A stretch of DNA of 64,000 bases from CAVTWS01 sp963738445. GTDB taxonomy: Bacteria > Actinomycetota > Acidimicrobiia > Acidimicrobiales > SHLQ01. The number at the start of each line of letters is the position of its first letter. Position 1 is the stretch's first letter. The position numbers and the translations under genes were made by a program. Positions 18,876 to 27,378 of this stretch are shown here, piece after piece. Below the pieces are notes generated by a model that ran no database searches, was not told the DNA's origin, and saw only the letters and a program-made list of their open reading frames with translations. The stretch lies in assembly GCA_963738445.1 (NCBI GenBank), contig CAVTWS010000015.1:558001-622000 (forward strand). Direction: 5' to 3'.

Positions 18876-19798
18876 GTCTCGACGACACCCTCATCCCGCC
18901 GACACCGGACATCGTTCCGGTGCGTCAGGACGGCATCGCCGATGTCGGCGCTCCGAGCGGTTCCCTGCGAGAGATCTGGCGCCGGTTCCGGCGGAACCGC
19001 TTGGCGTTCGGTGCCCTGATCGTCCTCGGGCTGCTGCTCCTGGTGGCGATCTTCGCCGACCAGATCGCGCCCTACCGGTTCGACGAGCGACCGGAGTCGG
19101 TCACCTCCGGCCCGTCGGGGTCCTACTGGTTCGGCACCGATCAGATCGGGCGCGACATCCTCAGTCGCATCATCTACGGGTCGAGGATCTCGCTGCGCAT
19201 CGGCATCTTCTCCACGGTCATCTCGATCTTCATCGGCGTCCTGACGGGCGCGGTGGCCGGGTTCTTCGGGGGCTGGCTCGACTCCATCATCTCCCGGGTC
19301 GTCGAGGTCTTCCTCGCCATCCCCTACATCGTGCTCGCCGTCTCGATCGCCGCCGTGTGGGGGCGCAGCGAGAACTCGGTGATCATCATCCTGGGCCTGA
19401 CCGGTTGGCTCGGCATCTCCCGCATCGTGCGGTCGAGCTTCATCCAGCTCAAGGAGCAGGAGTTCGTGGAGGCCGCCACGGCCCTCGGGTTCGGGCGGGG
19501 GCGCATCATGTTCCGACACATCCTCCCCAACGCCATGCAGCCCATCATCGTGTACTCGGCGGTGGCGGTCGGTTCAGCGATCCTGGCCGAGGCGGCGCTC
19601 TCGTTCCTCGGGGCCGGGCCGGTCGATCCCACGCCCGCCTGGGGGTTGATGGTGTCCACCGCGAAGGGCCGGTTGGCGCCTGCGCCCTACGAGCTCTTCT
19701 TCCCGGCCGGTGCCATCGTGATCACGGTGCTGGTGTTCCTGCTGATCGGCGACGGCCTCCGCGACGCCCTCGATCCCAAACTGAAGAACCGGGGGTAA
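18872..19798 (+). CDS. dppC: Peptide ABC transporter permease, DppC-type
   Basis: A 308-residue permease partner. It has an N-terminal cytoplasmic tail, a first helix FGALIVLGLLLLVAIFA, the loop FGTDQIGRDILSRIIYG typical of DppC and the EAA loop EFVEAATALGFGRGRIMF. The GTG start at 18872 overlaps the dppB stop by 4 bp and is preceded by GGAGGGA inside dppB. Translational coupling fits equal amounts of the two permease subunits. Confidence 0.9.
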   Translation: MSLDDTLIPPTPDIVPVRQDGIADVGAPSGSLREIWRRFRRNRLAFGALIVLGLLLLVAIFADQIAPYRFDERPESVTSGPSGSYWFGTDQIGRDILSRIIYGSRISLRIGIFSTVISIFIGVLTGAVAGFFGGWLDSIISRVVEVFLAIPYIVLAVSIAAVWGRSENSVIIILGLTGWLGISRIVRSSFIQLKEQEFVEAATALGFGRGRIMFRHILPNAMQPIIVYSAVAVGSAILAEAALSFLGAGPVDPTPAWGLMVSTAKGRLAPAPYELFFPAGAIVITVLVFLLIGDGLRDALDPKLKNRG

Positions 19799-19800
19799 CC

Positions 19801-20797
19801 GTGGCCGACCCACTGCTCTCCGTTCGCGACCTGCGCACCTCGTTCGTCTCCGACGACGGCGACGTGCCGGCCGTGGCCGGGGTGTCCTTCGATGTCGAGC
19901 GCGGCGAGGTGCTGTCGATCGTCGGCGAGTCCGGGTCGGGCAAGTCCGTCACCGCCATGAGCATCCTGGGCCTGCTGCCGCCGTCGGCGCACATCGAGGG
20001 CGACGGCGTGATGTGGAAAGGGGAGAATCTCCTGCGGGTCTCGGAGAGCCGCATGCGCCAGGTGCGCGGCGGTGAGATCGCCATGATCTTCCAGGACCCG
20101 CTCTCGGCGCTGAACCCCGTCCACCGGGTGGGCAACCAGATCGCTGAGATGGTGCGCATCCACCAGCGGCGCGAGCAAGAAGGAAGCCCGACTTCGAGCC
20201 ATCGAGACGCTCGACATGGTGGGGATCCCCCAGCCGGCTCGTCGAGCCGACATGTACCCACATGAGTACTCCGGCGGTATGCGGCAGCGAGCCATGATCG
20301 CCATGGCGATCTCGTGCGATCCAGAGCTGATCATCGCTGATGAACCCACGACCGCCCTCGACGTCACGGTGCAGGCGCAGGTGCTCGAGGTGCTGCTGAA
20401 GTTGAAGGACGATCTCAACTCGGCCATCGTGCTCATCACCCACGACCTCGGGGTCGTCGCCGGGATCTCCGACCGGGTCATGGTCATGTACGCCGGCCGC
20501 CAGGTCGAGGTCGGTTCGACCGACGACATCTACTACCGCAGCCGGCACCCCTACACCCTGGGCCTGCTGGCCTCGTTGCCGCGGCTCGACGACATCGGCG
20601 ACGAACCGCTCACCCCGATCACCGGCGCGCCACCCTCCCTCCTTCGCCTTCCCTCCGGCTGCGCGTTCCACCCGCGATGCCCCATGGCTCAGGATCGGTG
20701 CACGAAGGAGCGGCCCGAGCTCCTCGCGCTCGAGGGCACGACCCACTGCTCGGCGTGCCTGTTCGCCGAGTCGATCTCCGAGGGGGTCCGAGCGTGA
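19801..20797 (+). CDS. dppD: Peptide ABC transporter ATP-binding protein, DppD-type, one frameshift
   Basis: The nucleotide-binding subunit of the peptide importer. It has Walker A GESGSGKS, signature SGGMRQR, Walker B LIIADEPTTALD and the C-terminal oligopeptide-transporter domain with the Cys-rich motif SGCAFHPRCPMAQDRC, which in this family can hold an iron-sulfur cluster. The frame shifts +1 between about 20168 and 20180; after correction the helix reads KKEARLRAIETLDMVG. All motifs are present on either side, so a sequencing insertion is the simplest reading. The GTG start lies 2 bp after the dppC stop and the stop overlaps dppF. Confidence 0.85.
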
Positions 20798-21789
20798 ACG
20801 GTGAGCCGCTGTTGCGGGCCGAGAACGTCGTCAAGGAGTTCTCGGTGCGGGGTGGTGTGCTGGCCCGCGAGGTCGCTCGGGTGCGTGCGGTGAGCGACGT
20901 CTCGCTCGAGGTCAATGCCGGCGAGACTCTCGGTGTCGTCGGCGAGTCGGGCTGCGGGAAATCGACGTTGGGCCGGGTCCTGATGCGCCTGCTGACGCCG
21001 ACCTCGGGCCGGGTGCTGTTCGAAGGTGTCGACCTCACGTCGCTGCGGGGCCGCGAGCTGCGAGAAGCCCGCCGCCGGCTCCAGATCGTCTTCCAGGACC
21101 CCTACGCCTCGCTCAACCCCCGCATGAAGGTTGGCGCCATTCTGGCCGAACCCCTGCGGGTGCATCTCGGGTGGGGCAAAGGCCAGGCCGACACCGTGGT
21201 CCAGGAGCTGCTGGTCCAGGTCGGGTTGTCGAGCGAGCACGCCAACCGCTTCCCGCACGAGTTCTCGGGAGGTCAGCGTCAGCGGGTGGGCATCGCCCGG
21301 GCCCTGGCGTTGGAGCCACGCCTGATCGTGCTCGACGAACCGGTTTCGGCGCTCGACGTGTCGATCCAGGCCGGCGTCGTGAACTTGCTGCAGCGCCTCC
21401 AGCGCGAACGCGGCCTCGCCTACATCTTCATCGCCCACGACCTGTCCGTGGTGCGCCACATCTCGGACCGGGTGGCCGTCATGTACCTGGGCAAGGTCGT
21501 CGAGGTCGGCGACCGCACCCAGATCTACACGAAGGCGTCGCATCCCTACACGCAGTCGCTGCTGTCGGCGGTACCGATACCCGATCCCGATCAGGAGCGC
21601 AACCGTCGCCGCATCGTGCTGGAGGGCGACGTCCCCTCACCGATCGACCCACCCTCGGGTTGCCGGTTCCGGACCCGCTGCTGGAAGGCCACCGACCGGT
21701 GTGCCTCGGAGGAGCCGGTGCTGACCGATCGCGGCCAGGGCCACCCGGTCGCCTGTCACTACCCCGAGATCGCCGCCGCCCTCGTCTGA
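20794..21789 (+). CDS. dppF: Peptide ABC transporter ATP-binding protein, DppF-type
   Basis: A 331-residue second ATPase of the importer. It has Walker A GESGCGKSTLG, signature SGGQRQRVG, Walker B LIVLDEPVSALD, the H-loop FIAHDLSVVRHI and the C-terminal Cys motif PSGCRFRTRCWKATDRC. The GTG at 20794 overlaps the dppD stop (GTGA); 39 upstream in-frame codons lie inside dppD and were excluded. Two palindromic repeats stand 60-170 bp downstream and probably also end the transcript. Confidence 0.9.
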   Translation: MNGEPLLRAENVVKEFSVRGGVLAREVARVRAVSDVSLEVNAGETLGVVGESGCGKSTLGRVLMRLLTPTSGRVLFEGVDLTSLRGRELREARRRLQIVFQDPYASLNPRMKVGAILAEPLRVHLGWGKGQADTVVQELLVQVGLSSEHANRFPHEFSGGQRQRVGIARALALEPRLIVLDEPVSALDVSIQAGVVNLLQRLQRERGLAYIFIAHDLSVVRHISDRVAVMYLGKVVEVGDRTQIYTKASHPYTQSLLSAVPIPDPDQERNRRRIVLEGDVPSPIDPPSGCRFRTRCWKATDRCASEEPVLTDRGQGHPVACHYPEIAAALV

Positions 21790-21847
21790 CCCCGGCCCCC
21801 GGCCGATGTTCGGGGCGGGGCCCGGGCACTCTTTCACCGCCCCGAAA

Positions 21848-21901
21848 CCGTTCTGGGAGACACGGTGGTCGCGTGAGCGACGGGTTGGTCTCCCAGAACG
21901 G
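21848..21901. repeat. Nested palindromic repeat, copy 2
   Basis: A 14-bp outer stem (CCGTTCTGGGAGAC 21848-21861 with 21888-21901) encloses an inner stem GTCGC/GCGAC with loop GTGA. It is followed after 10 bases by copy 3, which is identical over about 57 bp. The core GGTGGTCGCGTGAGCGAC includes unpaired bases that are also conserved, so more than the hairpin is under constraint or the copies are young. Confidence 0.9.
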
Positions 21902-21911
21902 TGGGGCGGGG

Positions 21912-21961
21912 GTTCTGGGAGACACGGTGGTCGCGTGAGCGACGGGTTGGTCTCCCAGAAC
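21912..21961. repeat. Nested palindromic repeat, copy 3
   Basis: The outer stem GTTCTGGGAGAC (21912-21923) pairs with 21950-21961; the inner stem is as in copy 2. It ends 16 bases from the stop codon of the minus-strand endonuclease-like gene. Confidence 0.9.
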
Positions 21962-21976
21962 GGTGGGGAGTAGTGG

Positions 21977-22933
21977 TCATGCCGCGAAGCCGGCGCGGAA
22001 CCTCAGATCGCGGGCGGAGCGGAGGCGATCGATTACCAGGTCAGCTCGATGCCACACGTCGACCTCGGTGAAACGCAACACGATCCAACCCTCGGATTCG
22101 AGTGCCCGGGTGCGTTCAGCGTCCGCGTGAGCGTCGATCAAGGCGCCGTGGTACCGGTCGCTGTCGATTTCCACGATGATTCGTCGCGCCCGATCGATGA
22201 AGTCGACTCGGCCAAGCCAACGTTCGCCGGACCCGACGTTGACCTGTCGAGTCATGCCGGGCAGCCCGGCACGGCGCACGAGCTCGAGAAATCTGAACTC
22301 CAAGCCGCTCGCGACGGGACGATGGTCTGGAGGTCGGTCGTCGATCAGTTGCCGCATGGTCACGATGCCCCGCCGACCTCTGTCAGCGAGATCCGCGAGC
22401 ATGGTCGACAGGGCGGCGTGGTTGACCAGACCCATCGACCAAGCGGTGTCGAGCGTTCGCTCGATTCGCTTCGGGTGAGCGCCATTCGTGGCGAGGTCGA
22501 ACAACATGCGTGCGGGTGTGGTCACCGGGATGCCATCGAGGATGGTGACGTGTGAGTCGAGCAGTTTCCGCGGTCGATGCACGATGGCGAGCCGGGTTTG
22601 CCGCTGGCGGGACTGATCGCGCTCGGCCATGGCATGGACCGGTTCGAGCAAGTAGCCGGCCAACCCCCAGTAGGCCGCGGAGGAGTCATGAGACAGATAG
22701 GGAGTCGGCCCTGCGTCGAGAACGGCGGCGAGTACCCGTTGGTGCACGGTCGGAGCGCTCCCCGCCAATCGAAAGACATTGGCGGTGATCCGCTCCAACG
22801 CCAGCCGACTCTGAACCGTCCGTCGTCGTCGGTCCTCCGTGATGAACCCGAGCTGGTTGAGGTGGATCAACCCGTGCTGTGATTCTGCGAGTCGCCGAAG
22901 GCTGGTCAGGTCATGGTAAATGTCGTGGTCCAT
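21977..22933 (-). CDS. AbiEi-type winged-helix protein fused to a DUF559 (Vsr-like) endonuclease domain
   Basis: A 318-residue protein. The N-terminal part (LRRLAESQHGLIHLNQLGF, SRLALERITANVFRLAGS) matches the AbiEi antitoxin-type winged helix. The C-terminal part (about residues 215-310) has a very-short-patch-repair-like core: GRVDFIDRARRIIVEIDSD, then ALESEGWIVLRFTEVDVW. Asp in VDFID and the ExD of VEIDSD are candidate metal ligands of a PD-(D/E)XK-like site. The family is widespread in actinobacteria and its role is not established; defence or DNA transaction is plausible. Palindromic repeats bracket the gene: two copies just past its 3' end and two full plus two half copies beyond its 5' end. 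No cognate AbiEii toxin is adjacent. Confidence 0.75.
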   Translation of the reverse strand: MDHDIYHDLTSLRRLAESQHGLIHLNQLGFITEDRRRRTVQSRLALERITANVFRLAGSAPTVHQRVLAAVLDAGPTPYLSHDSSAAYWGLAGYLLEPVHAMAERDQSRQRQTRLAIVHRPRKLLDSHVTILDGIPVTTPARMLFDLATNGAHPKRIERTLDTAWSMGLVNHAALSTMLADLADRGRRGIVTMRQLIDDRPPDHRPVASGLEFRFLELVRRAGLPGMTRQVNVGSGERWLGRVDFIDRARRIIVEIDSDRYHGALIDAHADAERTRALESEGWIVLRFTEVDVWHRADLVIDRLRSARDLRFRAGFAA

Positions 22934-23025
22934 GGAGCTATTTCACACATCACCTGTGACACTCGGTTGAGGGCGGGGCTCCGACCCGGTCGCCTCTGCT
23001 CCCCACCAGGCTCTCGCGAATCGTT

Positions 23026-23070
23026 CTGGGAGAACGCGGTGGTCGCGTGGGCGACGGGTTGGTCTCCCAG
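23026..23070. repeat. Nested palindromic repeat, copy 4
   Basis: Outer arms CTGGGAGA (23026-23033) and TCTCCCAG (23063-23070) with the conserved core GGTGGTCGCGTGGGCGAC. The left flank carries TTCTGGG while the right carries CCCAGTTC, so the outermost bases no longer pair. Same orientation as copies 2 and 3. Confidence 0.85.
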
Positions 23071-23085
23071 TTCGGGGGTGTGGGT

Positions 23086-23136
23086 GAACTGGGAGAACGC
23101 GGTGGTCGCGTGGGCGACGGGTTGGTCTCCCAGTTC
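23086..23136. repeat. Nested palindromic repeat, copy 5
   Basis: A perfect 11-bp outer stem GAACTGGGAGA (23086-23096) with TCTCCCAGTTC (23126-23136) encloses the conserved core. Relative to copies 2-3 both arms have compensating changes (GTTC/GAAC to GAAC/GTTC), so pairing has been kept while sequence changed. Confidence 0.9.
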
Positions 23137-23148
23137 GGGGGTGTGGTA

Positions 23149-23186
23149 CTCCCAGTTCGGGGGATGGTTGGTCTCCCAGTTCGGGG
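23149..23186. repeat. Two half copies of the palindromic repeat
   Basis: CTCCCAGTTCGGGGG at 23149-23163 and GTCTCCCAGTTCGGGG at 23171-23186 repeat only the right arm and its G-rich tail. They suggest that unit ends were duplicated or excised separately. Confidence 0.7.
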
Positions 23187-23219
23187 AGGTGGGGTGTCCC
23201 AGCAGGGGTGTGGTCCAGG

Positions 23220-23939
23220 TCAGGCGGAGACGGTGGTGACGCAGCGGTCGTCGCCTTGGGGGCGGGACGACTCGAGGTCGGTGGTGGTGTCGGGCCCGAA
23301 CAGGGACTCGAGCATGCCTTGCACCATGCCCCGGTCGACGGCGCACATCACGGGATGCTCGATGGCCGACTCGCCGAAGGGGCAGTGCTCGGACACGATG
23401 CGCAGCTCGTTGCCGCGCTTCTCGGCGTGCGCAGCGAAGCCGTGCGCCGTGAGCGCCTCGGCGACGAGGTGGAGTGCGGCCCGGAACGATCGGGTGGTCT
23501 CGGTGGTGCCCAGCGCGGCGCTCATCGTGCGGCCGTAATCACGCCCGACCTCCTCGGCCAGGGCCTGGGCCTGATCGGCGGCGAGCGCCGCCAAGGCCCG
23601 CCCGAGTAGCGTGATCAGCACTTCGTCGTGGCGGATCGGGAGCTCGAGGGCGTTGGGCGGGTCCGAGGCGCGGTAACGCTTGGACGGGCGACCGGCACCA
23701 CGGTTCGCTGCCCGTTCGATGGACACGTCGAGGTGGCTGCCGGCGTTGAGCTTGTCGAGGTGGTGACGGGCGACGTTGGGGTGCAGCTCGAAGTACTCGG
23801 CGACCTCGGCCGCGGTCACGCCCGAGGGTTGCGAGCGGGCGTAGAGGTAGATGTCACGCCGGGTCGGATCGCCGAAGGCCGACGTGATCGCCGTGACAGC
23901 CGACGCGAAGTCGGTCGGGGTGAGGTCGGCGACATCCAC
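23220..23939 (-). CDS. SufR-like ArsR-type transcriptional regulator with probable iron-sulfur ligands
   Basis: A 239-residue regulator. The N-terminal winged helix (FGDPTRRDIYLYARSQ, VTAAEVAEYFELHPNVARHH) is followed by the linker GRPSKRYR and a C-terminal sensor domain. That domain has Cys in EHCPFG, in PVMC after a C-x12-C spacing, and in DDRC near the C-terminus, the arrangement used by SufR-type regulators to hold an Fe-S cluster. It is divergent from an Mrp-family Fe-S carrier only 134 bp away, so control of that gene is a reasonable inference. Not every SufR cysteine is visible, so cluster binding is likely rather than shown. Confidence 0.75.
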   Translation of the reverse strand: MDVADLTPTDFASAVTAITSAFGDPTRRDIYLYARSQPSGVTAAEVAEYFELHPNVARHHLDKLNAGSHLDVSIERAANRGAGRPSKRYRASDPPNALELPIRHDEVLITLLGRALAALAADQAQALAEEVGRDYGRTMSAALGTTETTRSFRAALHLVAEALTAHGFAAHAEKRGNELRIVSEHCPFGESAIEHPVMCAVDRGMVQGMLESLFGPDTTTDLESSRPQGDDRCVTTVSA

Positions 23940-24073
23940 GCCGGTAGTGTACCGACGCGTCAGGCCCTGGCCTTCCGGGCCACCAGCCTGGGCGCCTCCT
24001 GGCTGCTCCGGGCCGTCGAGCGGCCCGGCGCCAGCGGCTCGAAATCTTCACCCGACGACACGCAGGAGTTGCG

Positions 24074-25216
24074 ATGACGCTGTCCGAATCCGCGGTGGTC
24101 GACGTGCTCCGGCCGGTTCACGATCCCGAGCTGCACCGGTCCATCGTGGATCTCGGCATGGTCCGGGAGATCACGATCGCCGCCCCGAGAGTCGATGTCC
24201 AGATCGCCCTCACGGTTCCCGGTTGCCCGCTCAAGGCCGAGATCGACCGGCGGGTCACCGAGGCCGTGGTCGCGCTCGACGGCATCGACCAGGTCGGCGT
24301 CACCTTCACGGTCATGACCGACGAGGAGCGGACGGCGCTGCGTCAGATGCTCCACGGCGACCCCGCCGCGACCGCCGGCACCCACCAGGGTCACGGCCAC
24401 GCCGAGGGCCGGGTGATCCCGTTCGCCGATCCCGAGTCGCCGACCCGGGTGCTGCTCATCGCCAGCGGCAAGGGAGGCGTGGGGAAGTCCTCCGTCACCA
24501 CCAACCTGTCCATCGCGTTGGCCCAGCGTGGCCACTCCGTGGCCATCGTCGACGCCGACGTCTACGGGTTCTCGATCCCCCGCATGCTCGGCGTCGACCG
24601 ACCGCCGACGGTGATCGACGAGATGCTGGTGCCACCGGAGGCGCACGGGGTGCGATGCATCTCGATGGGCTTCTTCGCCCGCGAGGATCAGCCGGTGATC
24701 TGGCGGGGCCCGATGCTCCACAAGGCGCTCGAGCAGTTCCTGACCGACGTCTTCTGGGACGACCCCGACTTCCTCGTCGTGGATCTGCCGCCGGGAACGG
24801 GTGACATCTCGCTGTCGCTGTCCCAGTTCCTGCCGCGCGCCGAGGTCTACGTCGTCACCACGCCGCAAGCGGCCGCGCAGAAGGTGGCTCAACGGGCCGC
24901 GTTCATGGCCAAGCAGGTGAACCTCACCGTCAAGGGTGTCATCGAGAACATGTCGTGGTTCACCGGCGACGACGGAAAGCAGTACGAGATCTTCGGTTCG
25001 GGCGGCGGTGCCGATCTCGCCCAGCGGCTCGAGGTTCCGCTGCTTGGTCGGGTGCCGCTGGTTCCCGAGCTCCGGGCCGGCGCCGACAACGGCCGACCCA
25101 TCATGGCCGTCGACCCGGGGAGCGAAGCGGCCCAGGTCTTCGCGGCCATGGCCGAACGCGTCGACGTGGAACTGGCACCGACCCGCCGGTACCGCAAAGA
25201 GCTGAAGCTGATCTGA
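24074..25216 (+). CDS. Mrp/NBP35-family P-loop ATPase (iron-sulfur carrier) with N-terminal MIP18 domain
   Basis: A 380-residue protein. The MIP18/DUF59 domain (about residues 1-90, LRPVHDPELHRSIVDLGMV) precedes the deviant Walker A ASGKGGVGKSS (about residue 130), the switch DLPPGTGDISL and the motif YVVTTPQ. The family carries or transfers Fe-S clusters in the cytosol. The CxxC pair seen in many Mrp proteins is absent: the corresponding loop reads ENMSWFTGDDGKQYEIFG. A divergent SufR-like regulator lies upstream and two ArsA-like ATPases follow in the same direction. Confidence 0.9.
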   Translation: MTLSESAVVDVLRPVHDPELHRSIVDLGMVREITIAAPRVDVQIALTVPGCPLKAEIDRRVTEAVVALDGIDQVGVTFTVMTDEERTALRQMLHGDPAATAGTHQGHGHAEGRVIPFADPESPTRVLLIASGKGGVGKSSVTTNLSIALAQRGHSVAIVDADVYGFSIPRMLGVDRPPTVIDEMLVPPEAHGVRCISMGFFAREDQPVIWRGPMLHKALEQFLTDVFWDDPDFLVVDLPPGTGDISLSLSQFLPRAEVYVVTTPQAAAQKVAQRAAFMAKQVNLTVKGVIENMSWFTGDDGKQYEIFGSGGGADLAQRLEVPLLGRVPLVPELRAGADNGRPIMAVDPGSEAAQVFAAMAERVDVELAPTRRYRKELKLI

Positions 25217-25236
25217 CGGCCTGATCCGGGGCCACC

Positions 25237-26177
25237 GTGACCCTGCTCGACCACGACCTCCTGTTCGTCACCGGCAAGGGTGGCGTCGGCAAGACCACTG
25301 TCGCGAGCGTCTCGCGATCCGGGCTGCTCAGAGCGGTCAGCGGGTCCTGCTCTGCGAGGTCGACGGGCGGACGGATTCGTCGGCGCTCTTCGAGGTCGGC
25401 CCGCTCCGGTTCAAACCGCAGGTGCTCGACGATCGCATCTGGGGCATGACCCTGACCACCGAGGAGTCGCTCCGGGAGTACCTGAAGTTGCAGCTCCGGC
25501 TGCCCATCGCGGCGCCGCTCGGCCCGCTGGCCAAGGCGTTCGACTTCGTGGCCACGGCCGCCCCCGGGGTGAAGGAGATCCTCATCATCGGGAAGATCGC
25601 CTACGAGGTCCGCAACCGCCATTACGACTTGGTGATCGTGGATGCGCCGGCGACAGGTCACGTCTTGAGCCAGTTGCGAGCGCCCAAGGTGATCGACGAG
25701 CTGGTGGCTGCCGGCCCGGTCAACCGGGAGGTTCGGTGGATGATGGACATCCTCGACGACCCCCGGAGAACGGCTGCGGTGATCGTGACCACCGCCGATG
25801 AGCTGCCTGTCCTCGAGACGATGGAACTGCTCGGACGGCTGGCCGACGAACCTGTCGTGTCGCCGGTCGCCGTGATCGCCAACCGGGTGGCGCCGGCGGT
25901 GGTCGCCGAAGCCGACCGGCCGGTCCTCGACCAGCTCGCCGATCCGTCCATCGGCGCGCTGCTCGACCAACACCGCGCCGGAGCGTCGACCGTGATCGAG
26001 ATGGCGGCGCTGGCGGACTCCCACCACCGGGCTCAGCAGGCCACGCTCGCCGAGCTGCGCCAGGTGTCCCCGGTCGACGTGCTCGAGCTGCCCGAGCTGT
26101 TCGTGCGCTCGGGCGGCCGACGGGCGATGCACCGCCTCGCCGAGGCGTTGGCCGAGCAGGGCGTGGGCGCACCGTGA
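25237..26177 (+). CDS. ArsA-like ATPase, first of a pair, one frameshift
   Basis: The P-loop GKGGVGKTTVA stands at about residue 13. The rest carries the ArsA/Get3 pattern: VLLCEVDGR, LVIVDAPATGH and VANRV-like IANRVAP. The frame breaks near 25309, where one base seems to be missing; downstream homology resumes at LAIRAAQSGQRVLLCEVDG. Actinobacteria carry two adjacent genes of this type (in Mycobacterium tuberculosis the BagA/BagB pair Rv3679-Rv3680), which work together as an anion-type ATPase. The GTG start follows the mrp stop by 20 bp and the stop overlaps the second ArsA-like gene as GTGA. Confidence 0.8.
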
Positions 26178-27349
26178 CCGGGCTCGACCGTGCGGTCGCC
26201 ACCCGCGAGGTGCTGGTGTGCTGTGGGGCCGGTGGGGTGGGCAAGACCACGACCGCAGCGGCGCTCGCCATCCGGGCCGCCACCGAACTACCCGCCCGGG
26301 TGCTCGTGCTCACCATCGACCCCGCTCGCCGGCTCGCCGACGCCATGGGTCTCGACGCCATCGGCAACACCGAGGTGGAGGTGTCCGGGTTGTCGGAGCT
26401 GGGCGGCGGCGAAGCCCGGGGTGAGCTCTGGGCGGCCATGCTCGATGCCACGGCATCGTGGGACGATCTCGTCCGGGCCCACGCTCCCGACGCCCGCACC
26501 GCCGAGGCCATCCTGGCCAACAGCCTCTACCGCAACCTCACGTCGCGTCTCGTCCACAGCCACGACTACGTGGCGGTCGAGCGCCTCCACGAGCTCCGGC
26601 GGTCGGGTCGGTACGACCTGATCGTCGTTGATACGCCTCCGTCGCGCCATGCGCTGGATTTCCTCGAAGCGCCCGAGCGCATGGTCGAGTTCTTCACCAG
26701 CCCGTTGCAGCGGTGGCTGATGGCGCCGGCGGCCAGCCGGTTCGGCGGGCTCGCCGCCCGCAGCTTCGCGGCCGTCGCTGACCGGCTCCTCGGCTCGACC
26801 TTCGTGCGCGACATCGCCGAGTTCTTCTCCCTGTTCAACACGCTGGCGGCCGGGATCGCCCGGCGGGCCGCCGAGGTGGAGCGGGATCTGGTGGGACCGA
26901 GCACGGGATATGTGGTGGTGACCACCCCCGAGCCCATACCGACGGCGGAGGCCTCGGCGCTTCTTGCCGAGCTCAACCGGCGCAGGGTGTCGGTCGTCGG
27001 GCTCATCGCCAACCGGGTGCACCCGCTCGAGCTGCTGGATCGGCGGGCCAGCGGCGCGGCCCGGAAGATGGCATCACCCGCAGAAGCAGCGAGCCTCGCC
27101 GACATCGTGGCCAACGGGCCCGGGACGGCCAAGGGGCGCGCCGCCAAGGCCCACCGGGACCGCCAGGCCGCGGTGGTCCAGGCCAGCGGCCGGGCGTTCC
27201 TCGATCGTCGGGCGGCCGCAGCGGCCGAGCAGACGGTGCTCGATGAGCTCCCGACCGTCGGCGCGCCACCCGTGGTGCGCGTCCCGTGGCTCGGCACCGA
27301 TCTCACGAACCTCGACGGTCTGGCCCGGGTCGCATCGCACTTGTGGTGA
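26174..27349 (+). CDS. ArsA-like ATPase, second of a pair
   Basis: A 391-residue protein with P-loop GAGGVGKTTTAAALA (about residue 18), the ArsA DTAP-like switch in VVDTPPSRHALDFLE, and the substrate-side helices FVRDIAEFFSLFNTLA. The GTG start is coupled to the first ArsA-like gene by a 4-bp overlap, supporting a heteromeric complex as proposed for mycobacterial BagAB. The sensor kinase PdtaS follows 29 bp later, so the four genes from mrp to pdtaS may be one transcript. Confidence 0.85.
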   Translation: MTGLDRAVATREVLVCCGAGGVGKTTTAAALAIRAATELPARVLVLTIDPARRLADAMGLDAIGNTEVEVSGLSELGGGEARGELWAAMLDATASWDDLVRAHAPDARTAEAILANSLYRNLTSRLVHSHDYVAVERLHELRRSGRYDLIVVDTPPSRHALDFLEAPERMVEFFTSPLQRWLMAPAASRFGGLAARSFAAVADRLLGSTFVRDIAEFFSLFNTLAAGIARRAAEVERDLVGPSTGYVVVTTPEPIPTAEASALLAELNRRRVSVVGLIANRVHPLELLDRRASGAARKMASPAEAASLADIVANGPGTAKGRAAKAHRDRQAAVVQASGRAFLDRRAAAAAEQTVLDELPTVGAPPVVRVPWLGTDLTNLDGLARVASHLW

Positions 27350-27378
27350 GCAGCGTCCGGCCCGTGTAGACAACGCTG

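Noticed and set aside
21848..23186. CRISPR array
   Set aside because: The repeated units are hairpins in pairs with different short gaps, there are too few copies, the flanks are not spacer-like, and no cas gene is present.
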